DNA of 54,247 nucleotides, taken from contig NZ_NFJW01000012.1 of NCBI RefSeq assembly GCF_002160065.1, forward strand, positions 1 to 54,247, given 5' to 3'. Positions 33,944 through 45,097 of the stretch are shown piece after piece. This DNA comes from Collinsella sp. An2 (GTDB lineage Bacteria > Actinomycetota > Coriobacteriia > Coriobacteriales > Coriobacteriaceae). A program made the translations under genes and the position numbers. The notes below the pieces were generated by a model. It was not told the origin of the DNA and did not search any database. It saw only the letters and a list, made by a program, of their open reading frames with translations. The first letter of the stretch is position 1. Every line of letters begins with the position of its first letter.

Positions 33944-35089
33944 TTAATCAAGGATGTCATCGATGGCGTCGCGGATGCGGTCGCCAACCGACTTGCGGCC
34001 GTGCGTGTAGTCATCACCCTGGAGGTCGGCGAACTTTTCGAGCAGCTCGCGGGCCTCTCCGGTCAACTTGGTAGGAATGGTGACGCGCACCTGGGCGACC
34101 GCGCGGCCACGCGTGGCGCCGCCCGTACGCGGCATGCCCATGCCGTCGACCGCGACGGTGTCGCCATACTGCGTCCCGGCGGGAATGGCAAACGTGATGA
34201 CCTCGTCGGGAAGAATGCCCTCGACCTCGACGGTGCAACCGAGGGCGGCCTGCGCCATGGAGACCTCGACCTCGCAGTAGAGGTCGTCGCCGGAGCGGCG
34301 GAAGCGCTCGTGTGGAGCCACCTGCACGTTCACGATGAGGTCGCCCGCCGTCGCGCCGCGATAGCCTGCCTCGCCGTAGCCGGTAACGCGCAGCTTGCGA
34401 CCAGAAGAGATACCCGCCGGAATCTGGATGTCCAGGCGCTCATGGTTAGGCGTGCGGCCCTGACCGCCGCACATCTCGCAGGGATGGTCGACGATCGTTC
34501 CCTCGCCGTTACAATCGGGGCAGGGAGAGGACGACTGAACCTGGCCGAAGATCGAACGCTGAACCGTAGTGACAAAACCCGTCCCGTGGCAGCGGGGGCA
34601 CTGCTTTTCCTGAGCGCCCTCCGGCATGCCGGTGCCGTGGCAATCCTCGCAAGGAGCCAGGCGATCATAGCTGATAGTCTTGGTGCAGCCCTGCGCCGCC
34701 TCCTCAAGCGTGATGGTCATGGAGATGGACATATCGCGTCCCTGACGGCGTGCCTGGCGTCCGCGCGCACCGCCGCCTGCGCCGCCACCAAAGAACGACG
34801 AGAAGATATCGTCGAAGCCGGAGCCTCCAAAGATGTCGCTAAAGTCGACGTATCCGCCACCGGCGGGACCGTCGGCCGTTCCGAAGCGGTCGTAATTCGC
34901 GCGCTTCTGCTCATCGGAGAGGACAGAGTAGGCCTCGTTCAGCTCCTTGAACTTCTCTTCGGCATGGGGGTCGTCGGAGACGTCTGGATGCACCTGGCGA
35001 GCCTTCTTCAAAAACGCGCGCTTGATCGTACGCTGGTCGGCATCATGGTCGACGCCCAACACCTCGTAGTAATCTCTCTTGTCCGACAC
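33944..35089 (-). CDS. dnaJ: Chaperone DnaJ
   Basis: A 381-residue full-length type I DnaJ. The J domain has HPD at residues 34-36, then a Gly/Phe-rich linker (FFGGGAGGGARG). Four zinc-finger repeats are present (CEDCHGTG, CPRCHGTG, CPDCNGEG, CEMCGGQG), and both C-terminal substrate domains follow (IPAGISSGRKLRV... through IPTKLTGEARELLEKFADL). It stimulates DnaK ATP hydrolysis and holds unfolded clients. dnaK, grpE and hrcA are not in the window, and no CIRCE element is seen. A truncated-type paralogue lies 183 bp upstream. Confidence 0.96.
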   Translation of the reverse strand: MSDKRDYYEVLGVDHDADQRTIKRAFLKKARQVHPDVSDDPHAEEKFKELNEAYSVLSDEQKRANYDRFGTADGPAGGGYVDFSDIFGGSGFDDIFSSFFGGGAGGGARGRQARRQGRDMSISMTITLEEAAQGCTKTISYDRLAPCEDCHGTGMPEGAQEKQCPRCHGTGFVTTVQRSIFGQVQSSSPCPDCNGEGTIVDHPCEMCGGQGRTPNHERLDIQIPAGISSGRKLRVTGYGEAGYRGATAGDLIVNVQVAPHERFRRSGDDLYCEVEVSMAQAALGCTVEVEGILPDEVITFAIPAGTQYGDTVAVDGMGMPRTGGATRGRAVAQVRVTIPTKLTGEARELLEKFADLQGDDYTHGRKSVGDRIRDAIDDILD

Positions 35090-35272
35090 CTCTCGAACCT
35101 TCCCCCATAGACGTTGTACGGAAAAGTGCCGGCACGCTGGCCGGCTGTGTGAATGGTACCCCTTGACTCGCAGGTGTAATCCGTTGGGGCTTCACGTCGG
35201 CGCGTCCTCTTGACGCGGCGCGCCGACCAAAGGCCCATCGGGACGCAGCGCGAGCGGCCACGCCCCGTCACC

Positions 35273-36397
35273 TTACAGCCATAGATAGGGACGATAGAAC
35301 ATGCCGCTCGAGCAGCTCACGAACATCACGGCGATGAGCGCGTAGAGCAGCGCGTTGCCCACACCGGTGAGCATCCGCGAAAAGCCCCGCTTCCACCAGA
35401 GCGACGAACGGTGCAGCACGTCGTCTTTCAGCACCTGGTACACACCGACCACGAACGGCACGAGGCATATGAGCGCGAAGAGCGAGATGACGCCGCTCAC
35501 CGCAGAAAGCAGCAGGAACGGAATCACGAAACCGATGATATAGAAGCCGCGATAGGCGCTCCCCTCAAGGCGCTCGGCTGCTACATGGGCCCGTCCGATG
35601 AGGTCGCCCGAGGAGGCGCCGTTCGTACCCGCGTGGCCCATGCCCTTGATGCGAACCGTGTCGCCGTCGTGGACGCCGGCGGGAAACTCAATGACCGCCT
35701 CGGACATGACCTGGCGCCGACCAGACCCTCCGCAGTCGGGGCACGGGTCGGCAACGACCTTGCCGCTGCCGTTGCACTCGGGACAGACCATCTGGAACAT
35801 GCCGCCGCCGAACAGGAACGACATGTCGACGCCGATGGAGCCCGAGCCGCCGCAGCTCGGACAGGTGTGAGCATGCTCGGAGGAGACGGAGCCGGAGCCG
35901 CCGCAGTGAGAACACGGTTCGTAGCGGCGATACTTCACGCCCTTGCGAGCGCCGTGCTTCACCTGGTCGGGCGTAAGGTCCACGTCCACCACCACGTCGG
36001 AGCCGGCCTCGGGGTTGTATGCCGAGCCCCTGCCCGCACTCGAACGCTGGGACCACGATCCGCCAAAAGGCGAGCCGCCGAACGGAGAACCCCCAAACGG
36101 AGACCCGTAGCCGCCAGCATATCCACCCGCAGGGGATCCGCCGTACGAAGAGGACGCCCCGCCCGCAAAGGGGGAACCGGAGCGCATGGCATCGTAGCGG
36201 GCGCGCTTCTGCTCGTCGGAGAGCACCGCGTACGCCTCGGAGACTTCCTTGAACTTCTCCTCAGCATCCGGCGCCTTGTTGACATCGGGGTGCAGCTTGC
36301 GCGCCTTCTGCTGGAACGCCTTCTGAATTTCCTTTCGCGAGGCGTCTTTCGAAACGCCGAGAATGGCGTAGTAGTCTTTCTCGTTCATCGTTGCCAT
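35273..36397 (-). CDS. DnaJ-like protein with C-terminal membrane segments
   Basis: A 374-residue paralogue of DnaJ. The J domain is intact (HPD at 36-38). The Gly-rich linker holds tandem GGSPF repeats. Four zinc-finger repeats follow ([32 protein letters not shown]), then the start of the substrate domain ([20 protein letters not shown]). Then, where DnaJ has its second C-terminal domain, three hydrophobic helices appear (about residues 285-304, 305-323 and 349-367). A membrane-anchored co-chaperone that recruits DnaK to the membrane is the simplest reading. No frameshift is evident. It lies directly upstream of dnaJ. Confidence 0.85.
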   Translation of the reverse strand: MATMNEKDYYAILGVSKDASRKEIQKAFQQKARKLHPDVNKAPDAEEKFKEVSEAYAVLSDEQKRARYDAMRSGSPFAGGASSSYGGSPAGGYAGGYGSPFGGSPFGGSPFGGSWSQRSSAGRGSAYNPEAGSDVVVDVDLTPDQVKHGARKGVKYRRYEPCSHCGGSGSVSSEHAHTCPSCGGSGSIGVDMSFLFGGGMFQMVCPECNGSGKVVADPCPDCGGSGRRQVMSEAVIEFPAGVHDGDTVRIKGMGHAGTNGASSGDLIGRAHVAAERLEGSAYRGFYIIGFVIPFLLLSAVSGVISLFALICLVPFVVGVYQVLKDDVLHRSSLWWKRGFSRMLTGVGNALLYALIAVMFVSCSSGMFYRPYLWL

Positions 36398-36525
36398 GAG
36401 GCGACGGTACCTCCCAGTGGGTTTCTGTGTAGTCGTCCTATTGTACCGAACTGCACAGACTTTATGCGCACCCCACGATACCTGCAGACAAGATGAAACG
36501 CGAACGTCTGACGAGATGCGATACG

Positions 36526-36825
36526 CTATACATGGTCGACGGCGCGGTCTTGCTCGGCGGCCGCTGCGATGACGCTCCGAATTGACGCCAGCACCTCATC
36601 TGAAGAGTATCGCGTGCCCGTCACTTCGGCCTCGCGCTCCGCTTCCTGCAGCTTCGTGTAGACACGGCTATCGAATTCCAAGGACTCGAACGCCTCCATG
36701 CTCATCACAACCATATCGCCCACGCCGTTTTTGGCGAGAAATACAGGCTGACCGCTTTCGTGAACATCGCGCGATACCTCGGCAAACTTGTTTCGCAGAT
36801 CAGAGACGGGACGAATGCTCTGCAT
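36526..36825 (-). CDS. Phd/YefM family antitoxin without a visible toxin
   Basis: A 99-residue protein with the YefM/Phd DNA-binding N-terminal half ([47 protein letters not shown]). The C terminus is the usual region that wraps a toxin, here Glu-rich. No RelE-, Doc- or PIN-type toxin follows in the 128 bp before the DnaJ-like gene or precedes it. AGGGGG lies 5 nt before the ATG. A perfect 20-bp palindrome upstream looks like its operator. It may be an orphan antitoxin or a plain autoregulator. Confidence 0.82.
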   Translation of the reverse strand: MQSIRPVSDLRNKFAEVSRDVHESGQPVFLAKNGVGDMVVMSMEAFESLEFDSRVYTKLQEAEREAEVTGTRYSSDEVLASIRSVIAAAAEQDRAVDHV

Positions 36826-36847
36826 GGTGGCCCCCTAAACGCTCATC

Positions 36848-36867
36848 GCTATCATAATTATGATAGC
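36848..36867. promoter_or_regulatory. Operator palindrome upstream of the antitoxin gene
   Basis: GCTATCATAATTATGATAGC is a perfect 20-bp palindrome 23 bp before the antitoxin start. It holds -10-like TATGAT sequences on both strands, so the regulator would cover the promoter. Phd/YefM proteins bind such sites. Confidence 0.75.
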
Positions 36868-36874
36868 TTGTGCA

Positions 36875-38125
36875 TCAGCACGCCCCCAGGTCCCACATGA
36901 GGCCGTAGAGCTCATTTCCCAAGAGCCACCCGTCGTGCGTAGGCGCCAGGCGCCGCTCGCTCTCAGCTTCCACCCATCTTGCCAGGCCGCGTGAGAGCGC
37001 CTCATCGACTGCGCGATCAACCTGCCCCGCGCCGACAATCGTACGAGCTTGCGCGAGCAGGTCCTCGCCTACGCCGCGCGACATGCGCATGCCGAGCATG
37101 AGGTCCTCCGCGACGGCCTCGCGCTCCGACAGCGCCTCAAGCTCGTAGCGAGGTTGCCCCGTCCCCGGAAGCTCGTCTGTCGTCTGCACGAAGCGCAGGC
37201 GTGCCGCGCCGTCATCGGGGACCGCCGGCAGACCCAAGACTCGCGCGAGGGCGTCGTAGCTTTCCCGGTCGAGCATACTTGCCGCCGAACGCCCCAGCCC
37301 CAAATAGGACACACCGGTCCAATACGCAATGTTGTGCCGACAGGCGTGGCCGGGCGCGGCGTAGCTTGCAACCTCATAGGGAACAAGGCCGGCATCGCGC
37401 AGGCGGCACCGCGCCGTCTCCATACACCAGGCCTGAACGTCCTCATCGGGCTCGGGAATCGCACCGCGCGCAACCTTTCGCGCAAGGGGCGTGCCTTCTT
37501 CGATCGCAAGCGGATAGACCGAAACGTGTTTCACCCCAAGGGCAAGCGCTGCCCCTAGCGTAGCGTTCCAGCTTTCCTGGGTCTGGAGCGGAATACCGCA
37601 CATGAGGTCGATCGATACGTCCAGCCCCGCCTCCTGTGCTGCGCGCACGGCACATCGGGCGCGCTCGGCGTCATGAAGGCGCCCCAAGGCATGGAGCTCC
37701 CCGTTGTCAAAGCTCTGCACGCCAAGCGATACGCGCGTCGCGCCGGCCGTGCGCAGGGCAAGAGCAAGGTCGCTCGTAAACGATTCGGGATTAGCCTCGC
37801 AGCTGAACTCCTCGATGCACGGCGCAGCCCGCCTGACGCTCTCGACCAAAGAAACTAAGCCCGCACCCAGCACACTCGGCGTTCCCCCGCCGATATACGC
37901 TGTGCGGCAGGCATCCAGAACACCTGCCTCCCGCAGCCGGTTTATACACGCGACCATGTGCGCCACGTACGCATCAAAACGCGCGGCGTCCCGACATGCG
38001 CGGGAGTCGAAATCACAGTACAGGCAGCGAGACGAGCAGAACGGCACGTGTATGTAGAGCGCGCGAACAGACGTTGTAGCCACCTTCCCCTCAGACGCTC
38101 CCCTATCCCCGAGTTCGTGACCCAT
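36875..38125 (-). CDS. hemW: Heme chaperone HemW (radical SAM, coproporphyrinogen-oxidase-like)
   Basis: A 416-residue HemW. The SAM motif CSSRCLYC has cysteines at 30, 34 and 37, next to the family IHVPFC and DFDS. GGGTPS and GVQSFDNGELHALGR are typical of the family, as is the HNIAYWTG stretch. HemW binds and inserts heme rather than making porphyrin; it lacks some HemN-specific residues. The start is uncertain: an ATG at 38125 gives 20 residues before the conserved LYIHVPF and has a weak ribosome site. It follows dusB by 21 bp. Confidence 0.9.
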   Translation of the reverse strand: MGHELGDRGASEGKVATTSVRALYIHVPFCSSRCLYCDFDSRACRDAARFDAYVAHMVACINRLREAGVLDACRTAYIGGGTPSVLGAGLVSLVESVRRAAPCIEEFSCEANPESFTSDLALALRTAGATRVSLGVQSFDNGELHALGRLHDAERARCAVRAAQEAGLDVSIDLMCGIPLQTQESWNATLGAALALGVKHVSVYPLAIEEGTPLARKVARGAIPEPDEDVQAWCMETARCRLRDAGLVPYEVASYAAPGHACRHNIAYWTGVSYLGLGRSAASMLDRESYDALARVLGLPAVPDDGAARLRFVQTTDELPGTGQPRYELEALSEREAVAEDLMLGMRMSRGVGEDLLAQARTIVGAGQVDRAVDEALSRGLARWVEAESERRLAPTHDGWLLGNELYGLMWDLGAC

Positions 38126-38146
38126 GGAACAAAACCGGGCTGGACG

Positions 38147-39124
38147 CTACGCGACGTCCGCCTCGATCTCGTCCACGAGTGCCATGAACTCCTCGTACGT
38201 GGTGCACTGCACCACGCGGCCACGCCATTGGGCGGCGTGCGGCATACCCTTCAGATACCACGTCGCAAAGGTGCGGGCGCGCGCCATGAGGGGCAGATGC
38301 TCGTGCACGAGGGTCAGGTGCTCGCGCAGCGCGGCAAGACGCTCGCGGGCGTCACGCACAGGCGGGGTCACGCCGTCGCGATAGAGAGCGAGGGCATCCT
38401 CGAAGATCCAGGGATTCCCATAGGACCCACGCGCCACGAAGACGGCGGAGGCCGCGGTCTCGCGCAACATGCGTACCGCAGCATCGGCCGTAAACACGTC
38501 GCCGGACCCCACGACGGGAATGGACACCGCCTGCGCCACCTCATCGATGGCCGACCAGTCCGCCTGTCCCGTATAGAGCTGCTTGGCCGTACGACCATGA
38601 ACGGCCACCGCCGCCACGCCGGCGTCCTCGAGCCTTCGCGCAAGCTCGGGGGCGTTGCGGGCGTCGGAGCGAAACCCGATGCGCATCTTTACCGTCACGG
38701 GCACCTGGGCACGGGCAACCGCGGCCCGCGCAATCTCTTCAGCGAGCTCGGGGGTCTCCATGAGCGCCGAGCCCTCGCCTTTGGTGATGACCTTGCGCGC
38801 CGGGCACGCCATGTTGATGTCGATGAGTGTCAGGCGGTCCCCCACCCGCTCCTGAACCGCTTCGACGGCGGAGGCGAACTGCTCAGGCTTTGAGCCAAAC
38901 AGCTGCACGCAGATCTGCGGCTCCTCATCCGCCGGAACGACAAGGCGCCAGGTCTTGTCGTTCGCATAGGCGAGACCAGCGACGCTCACCATCTCGGAAA
39001 ACGCAAGACGAGCACCCCGGCGGCGGCACATGATGCGATAGGCGGCATCGGTCACGCCCGCCATGGGCGCAAGCAAAATCGGCTGCTCGGCATAGAGCTT
39101 TCGCAGATCGTCCGAGAACGACAT
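38147..39124 (-). CDS. dusB: tRNA-dihydrouridine synthase DusB
   Basis: A 325-residue flavoenzyme of the Dus family that reduces uridines in the tRNA D-loop. It opens PILLAPMAGVTDAAYRIMCRRRGA, has the catalytic-Cys motif DINMACPARKVITKGEGSALM, and the FMN-site GSGDVFTADAAVRML. The MACPARK and VHGRTAKQLYTG motifs favour DusB over DusA. I chose the ATG at 39124; the open frame continues upstream only as an accidental read of the lepA region. It lies 182 bp after lepA and 21 bp before hemW. Confidence 0.95.
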   Translation of the reverse strand: MSFSDDLRKLYAEQPILLAPMAGVTDAAYRIMCRRRGARLAFSEMVSVAGLAYANDKTWRLVVPADEEPQICVQLFGSKPEQFASAVEAVQERVGDRLTLIDINMACPARKVITKGEGSALMETPELAEEIARAAVARAQVPVTVKMRIGFRSDARNAPELARRLEDAGVAAVAVHGRTAKQLYTGQADWSAIDEVAQAVSIPVVGSGDVFTADAAVRMLRETAASAVFVARGSYGNPWIFEDALALYRDGVTPPVRDARERLAALREHLTLVHEHLPLMARARTFATWYLKGMPHAAQWRGRVVQCTTYEEFMALVDEIEADVA

Positions 39125-39306
39125 CGGTTTCCCCTCAGAGAATCGAGCGCGGATGCAGCTACGGTCGCCTGTCGCGGCGACGCTATGGGCAGCGAGGCGT
39201 CCGCGCGTCTTAACACCAACGGCCCCTCGACGAGCCGTTCCAACGAATGAAGTGGGCGCGGGGCCGGGCGGCTTGCCAAACCGTCCCCGCGATAGCTGAT
39301 TGAGCG

Positions 39307-41115
<1,809 letters not shown>

Positions 41116-41130
41116 GTCGCCTATCTTATC

Positions 41131-41159
41131 AAAGAAAAAGGCCCTGCAGCGCAGGGCCT
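41131..41159 (-). terminator. rpsT terminator ahead of lepA
   Basis: A 9-bp stem AGGCCCTGC (41139-41147) / GCAGGGCCT (41151-41159) has a 3-nt loop. On the minus strand it is followed by TTTTTCTTTG. It lies between rpsT and lepA, only about 25 nt before the lepA start, so lepA depends on read-through or a promoter not seen. Confidence 0.88.
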
Positions 41160-41214
41160 CAAACACTCACGATGGGGTGCGGGCAGATGCCGTCACACAA
41201 CTGTGAAGAGCGAC

Positions 41215-41478
41215 CTAGTTGAGGCCCTTCAGGATCAGAGCGACGCCTGCCTTGCGGTTCGCAGCCTGGTTCTTGTGGATGATGCCCTTGGCAGCAGCCT
41301 GGTCAAGGCGCTTGTACGCGCGGGAGGCAGCGGCCTTGGCAGCCTCGGCATTGCCCTCCTCAACCGCAGCGTTAACGTTCTTGATGAGCGTCTTGAGCTC
41401 GGAGCGCACGGCGCGGTTGCGCACGCGGGCCTTCTCATTGGTGCGGATACGCTTCTTCTGAGACTTGATGTTTGCCAC
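41215..41478 (-). CDS. rpsT: Ribosomal protein S20
   Basis: An 87-residue S20 with the usual opening [32 protein letters not shown] and ending [21 protein letters not shown]. The start is a GTG at 41478 with AAAGGA 9 nt upstream; the frame extends further but not sensibly. Rare start codons are known for rpsT in other bacteria, where S20 limits its own synthesis. It has a promoter of its own and a terminator after it. The comEC-holA-rpsT-lepA order is conserved in Gram-positives. Confidence 0.97.
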   Translation of the reverse strand: MANIKSQKKRIRTNEKARVRNRAVRSELKTLIKNVNAAVEEGNAEAAKAAASRAYKRLDQAAAKGIIHKNQAANRKAGVALILKGLN

Positions 41479-41555
41479 TTCTGGTGATCCTTTCGAGTTA
41501 TTTCTACCAGCTTCACTATCCGGCCTCTGAGACACGGTTGAGGTCACAAGCGGTG

Positions 41556-41564
41556 AGTATAGCA
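41556..41564 (-). promoter_or_regulatory. Extended -10 promoter of rpsT
   Basis: On the minus strand TGCTATACT is an extended -10 element (TGn plus TATACT). No good -35 is visible. It would give a leader of about 70 nt before the GTG start. Confidence 0.65.
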
Positions 41565-41676
41565 TGTTTAAGCAGGTGAGAGAAGTGGTTATGCTGTGAA
41601 AATACCGTACCAAGCAGGACGGACACACCCAGACCACGAGTGCGGCGTGCCAGATGAGCGCGGTGCGGACGCGTCG

Positions 41677-42636
41677 CTACCTAGAGACGATGTCCACAAC
41701 CCACGTGAGAAGCGCCGTCTCGGAATCTTTCGAGCCCTTGAGGGATTCCTCGACCTGCACGGCTCCACGCAGCGCGTCCACGAGCTCCTCGGTCGAGAAG
41801 CGCCGGGCCCACGTGAGGTGGTTTTTCACCTGCCAGGACTGAACGCCCAGATGGGAGGCCAAATCCCTCCCCTGTCCTCGCGCGTCGAGAGCCTTCGCGA
41901 CCAAAAGTTCTCGCAGGCGTGAACAGACAAGCGAGTAGGTGCGGATCTCGCTGCGCGGAGGCAGCAGGTGCAGCAGTTCCAACGTGCGCGGAAGGTCGCG
42001 GGCGCTCATGGCATCCAGAAAATCCCACGGCTTGACCTCGGCCGTCCGCACAACAAGGCGTTCGACGTCGGCACGCTCGATTTGAGGAGCCTCCACCATC
42101 TGAGACAGCTTTTTGAGCTCGTTATCGAGCATGCGGGTGTTCTCGCCCACACGGGAGACGAGTTCTTCCGCGGCTGCCGTCGATATGGTCTTCCCATAGC
42201 GGCGAACCATGCCCTGCACCTGGCGCGGGACCTCCCAACGCTTCTTGGAGGCGCAGTCGATGATGGCCTTGGGACCCACCTTCTGGATGGCTTTGTACAG
42301 GCGGGTGTTCTTTGCCAAGGAACCGGCGACAACGAGGCAAACCGTCGTCGGCGCTGGATCGGCGAGATACGAGACGAGCATCTCGCTCATGGGCTTAGGG
42401 AGCTTGTCGCAGCCCCGCAGGATCACCAGGCGGAAATCCGAGCCCATGGGAAAGGTGTTGAGCGACGACAGGACGTCGTCCGGCTCCTGGTCGCGCTGCA
42501 TGTCGCGCTCATCGAGGTTGAAGTCGGCCATACCGGACGCTGCCAAGCGATCCTTGAGGCGCGCTATGGCGGTATCGCGCTTGACCTCGTCGGCGCCGAC
42601 GATGAGATATGCCGGGAGCAGGGCGGTCTCTGCCAT
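41677..42636 (-). CDS. holA: DNA polymerase III subunit delta
   Basis: A 319-residue clamp-loader delta subunit. The N-terminal AAA-like domain opens PAYLIVGADEVKRDTAIARLKDRL (lacking a P-loop, as expected for delta), with the beta-clamp-binding region NTFPMGSDFRLVILRG. The C-terminal collar domain has the helical stretch FLDAMSARDLPRTLELLHLL. I chose the ATG at 42636 because AAAGGAGG lies upstream. It follows comEC by 112 bp, the common comEA-comEC-holA order. Confidence 0.94.
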   Translation of the reverse strand: MAETALLPAYLIVGADEVKRDTAIARLKDRLAASGMADFNLDERDMQRDQEPDDVLSSLNTFPMGSDFRLVILRGCDKLPKPMSEMLVSYLADPAPTTVCLVVAGSLAKNTRLYKAIQKVGPKAIIDCASKKRWEVPRQVQGMVRRYGKTISTAAAEELVSRVGENTRMLDNELKKLSQMVEAPQIERADVERLVVRTAEVKPWDFLDAMSARDLPRTLELLHLLPPRSEIRTYSLVCSRLRELLVAKALDARGQGRDLASHLGVQSWQVKNHLTWARRFSTEELVDALRGAVQVEESLKGSKDSETALLTWVVDIVSR

Positions 42637-42748
42637 GCCGCCTCCTTTCGCACGAAACAAAGACATGAGGATACGAGCCATTCTACCCCGCGCCCACCGC
42701 ACCATCACGCCACGACGTCACCTGGAAAAGATTTCCAAGAGCCGATTC

Positions 42749-45097
42749 CTATGGCCGGGCACGTCGCATCGTAAAGCCGGAGCCTGAGGGGCAAAGCGTC
42801 ACGTCGCCAGCGTCGATGGTGCAGACGAATAGAGCCCCCGCATCCTCGACCGCCTCGACGGTGGCAGGCGCAGGGTGTCCGTACGAGTTGTCCTCCCCGG
42901 CGCTCGCCACGGCAACGCGGGGCTGCAGGCTCACCAGGAGCTCTCCGTCGACCGAAGCAGCCGAGCCATGATGGCCGAGCTTTAGCACATCGACCTTCCC
43001 CACCTCTTCTGCGACCTCCTCGAGCTCATCTGCCTCCGCGTCTCCGGTCAACAGCGCAGAGAACTCCTTTCCATAGCGCACTGCCAGCACAAGAGAATCC
43101 TCGTTGTCCTCCCCCGCCACGGTGCGTTCGGGCCACACGGCCTTACAGCAGAACCCTCCCACCTGAAGCGCATCTCCATACGCAATCTCGACCGCGTCCA
43201 GATCGCGGGCGTCAAGCTCATCGGGGACGTGCTCTGCAGCGCCACGGGCGACGATCAAGCGATTGACCGGCATGAGGTCGAGAATCGCCGGAAGCCCTCC
43301 CCAGTGGTCGCGGTCCCAATGCGTCACCACAATCGCATCGAGCGCATAGACGTTGTTACGCACGAGCGCCGCGGCCGTCGCCTCGTCGACGCCCGCATCC
43401 ACCAGCACCGTCGAGGCCCCTTCGCGCAGCAGGATCGCGTCCCCTTGCCCCACGTCGAGAACGGTGAGGGACGCCGGAGCAAACAGCGACCATCGCACGA
43501 AATGCCCCACCACCAACAAAGCTGCGATGCCGCATGCACGCCGGGCGGGCAGACGCCACAGCACAAACACTGCCGCACCCAGCGCATAGAGCGCCATAAG
43601 CGACAGCCCCGAAAGCTCCATGGGAACCGACGAGAAGGGAACCCTCGCCAACGCCCGTGCGAGGAATACGGACACGTTTGAAAGCGCAAGCGCCGGAACA
43701 AGGACGCCCGTGAACGCCGGCACAAGCGCGGCGACCGCGACACAGGGCAGCCCCACAACCAAAAGCGCGCTCATGGCGGGGCCAAGCAGGAGGTTGGCTA
43801 CCGGGGCGATCAGGGAAAGCTCTGAAAAGACCGGTACTGTGATGGGCAACGTCGCCCACTGGGCGCAGAGCGTAAGCGCCAGCGCCGAGGCGACCGCATT
43901 CGGAAGCCCAACATGCTCCAGAAGAAACGTCACATAGCTTCCGAAGACCAAAATGAACAGCACGCTTGCTGCCGACAGCTGAAACCCCAGGTCATACACG
44001 ACACCGGGGTCAGCTATTGAGAGCGCCATCACAGAGAGCATGAGGCCCGAGATGCCGTGCGCGCGCCTCCCCAGCAACCCGGCTCCCAGCGACGACCCAA
44101 CCATGATGAGCGATCTCAACGCCGAAGCCGCCCCGCCGGTAAACACCACGTAGCCAGCCATGACGCTCAGCAAGATGCCGGCGCGCACGCGCCTGCTCCA
44201 CGACAGATGCCCCAGCACCCCGTCGACGAGCGCCGCCACAAGCGCAAGATGGCTACCCGAGACGGCCACAAGATGCGTGGTGCCGGTACGAGAGAACGCG
44301 TCTGAGGCATCCGACGCGTTGAGCTCTGTCGTTCGCCCACACACGATGCCCGCAACGAGTGCCCGCGCAACTGAGGCGGCAGGGTCTATGGCGTCAAGCG
44401 CCGCCCGACGCAGCCCGCCGATGGGATCGGGCAGCGTCGATGAGGAGACGTTGCGTATGTACACGGCCTGGACCTCGACGACCTCTCCGGCCATATAGGA
44501 GCGCTTGCCCCAGGCATCGGGCGCAAGATCCTCAAAGCGGCCGATCAGCGAAACGACATCGCCGTCCTCGAAGGCCTCATCGCTCGACAGGCTCACCGTC
44601 GCCACCGTCGTGCCGCCTGCATCGAGCGCGCGTGCCGATGCGCGGGCGCCAAAGGCGCTCATCGAGGGGTCGCCCGCCACGACATAGACAAACGATGCCG
44701 CCGGCCCGGATCGAAGCGTCTGGTATGCCACGCTTCGCGCATGCACGGCAGCGGCCGCTCCCGCCCCGGCTCCCAAGGCTGCCGTTCCCGCCCAGAGAAG
44801 CCATGCAGCCACCAGGCACGCCGAGCGCACGCAACGTCGCCCGCCATAGCGCCAAAGCATCATCCCCGAAGCGAGCAGAAGCACCGCGACAGCCGCGACG
44901 CACCCCAGAGCCTGCCACGGCGAGAGAGGCGCAGCCGCACCGGCCGTCGCGGTCCCGCAGGCGCTCAGGTGCGCGCCCCATCCCGACTCCATGACCACGG
45001 CAGCCGCTACAAGCGCCCCGATGGCACCCCCGCACGATGGCGGCAGATAGGGACGCGGCGGCATCGATCGCTCTGTGCGACTCCCCTTCACACGCAT
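42749..45097 (-). CDS. comEC: DNA-uptake channel ComEC/Rec2
   Basis: A 782-residue protein with an N-terminal membrane region and OB-like domain, the Competence domain with many helices (starting near PAASVARALVAGIVCGRTTELNASDASDAFSRTGTTH), and a C-terminal metallo-beta-lactamase domain (LTVLDVGQGDAILLREG, then THWDRDHWGG). ComEC forms the pore for single-stranded DNA entry, and the nuclease-like domain may degrade the other strand. The first ligand position of the metal motif is Thr-His rather than the commoner Ser-His. It overlaps comEA by 10 bp. Pilus and ComFA/ComGA genes are not in the window. Confidence 0.93.
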   Translation of the reverse strand: MRVKGSRTERSMPPRPYLPPSCGGAIGALVAAAVVMESGWGAHLSACGTATAGAAAPLSPWQALGCVAAVAVLLLASGMMLWRYGGRRCVRSACLVAAWLLWAGTAALGAGAGAAAAVHARSVAYQTLRSGPAASFVYVVAGDPSMSAFGARASARALDAGGTTVATVSLSSDEAFEDGDVVSLIGRFEDLAPDAWGKRSYMAGEVVEVQAVYIRNVSSSTLPDPIGGLRRAALDAIDPAASVARALVAGIVCGRTTELNASDASDAFSRTGTTHLVAVSGSHLALVAALVDGVLGHLSWSRRVRAGILLSVMAGYVVFTGGAASALRSLIMVGSSLGAGLLGRRAHGISGLMLSVMALSIADPGVVYDLGFQLSAASVLFILVFGSYVTFLLEHVGLPNAVASALALTLCAQWATLPITVPVFSELSLIAPVANLLLGPAMSALLVVGLPCVAVAALVPAFTGVLVPALALSNVSVFLARALARVPFSSVPMELSGLSLMALYALGAAVFVLWRLPARRACGIAALLVVGHFVRWSLFAPASLTVLDVGQGDAILLREGASTVLVDAGVDEATAAALVRNNVYALDAIVVTHWDRDHWGGLPAILDLMPVNRLIVARGAAEHVPDELDARDLDAVEIAYGDALQVGGFCCKAVWPERTVAGEDNEDSLVLAVRYGKEFSALLTGDAEADELEEVAEEVGKVDVLKLGHHGSAASVDGELLVSLQPRVAVASAGEDNSYGHPAPATVEAVEDAGALFVCTIDAGDVTLCPSGSGFTMRRARP

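Noticed and set aside
35090-35272. CIRCE or HspR (HAIR) element before dnaJ
   Set aside because: Neither TTAGCACTC-N9-GAGTGCTAA nor CTTGAGT-N7-ACTCAAG was found in this gap or before the paralogue.
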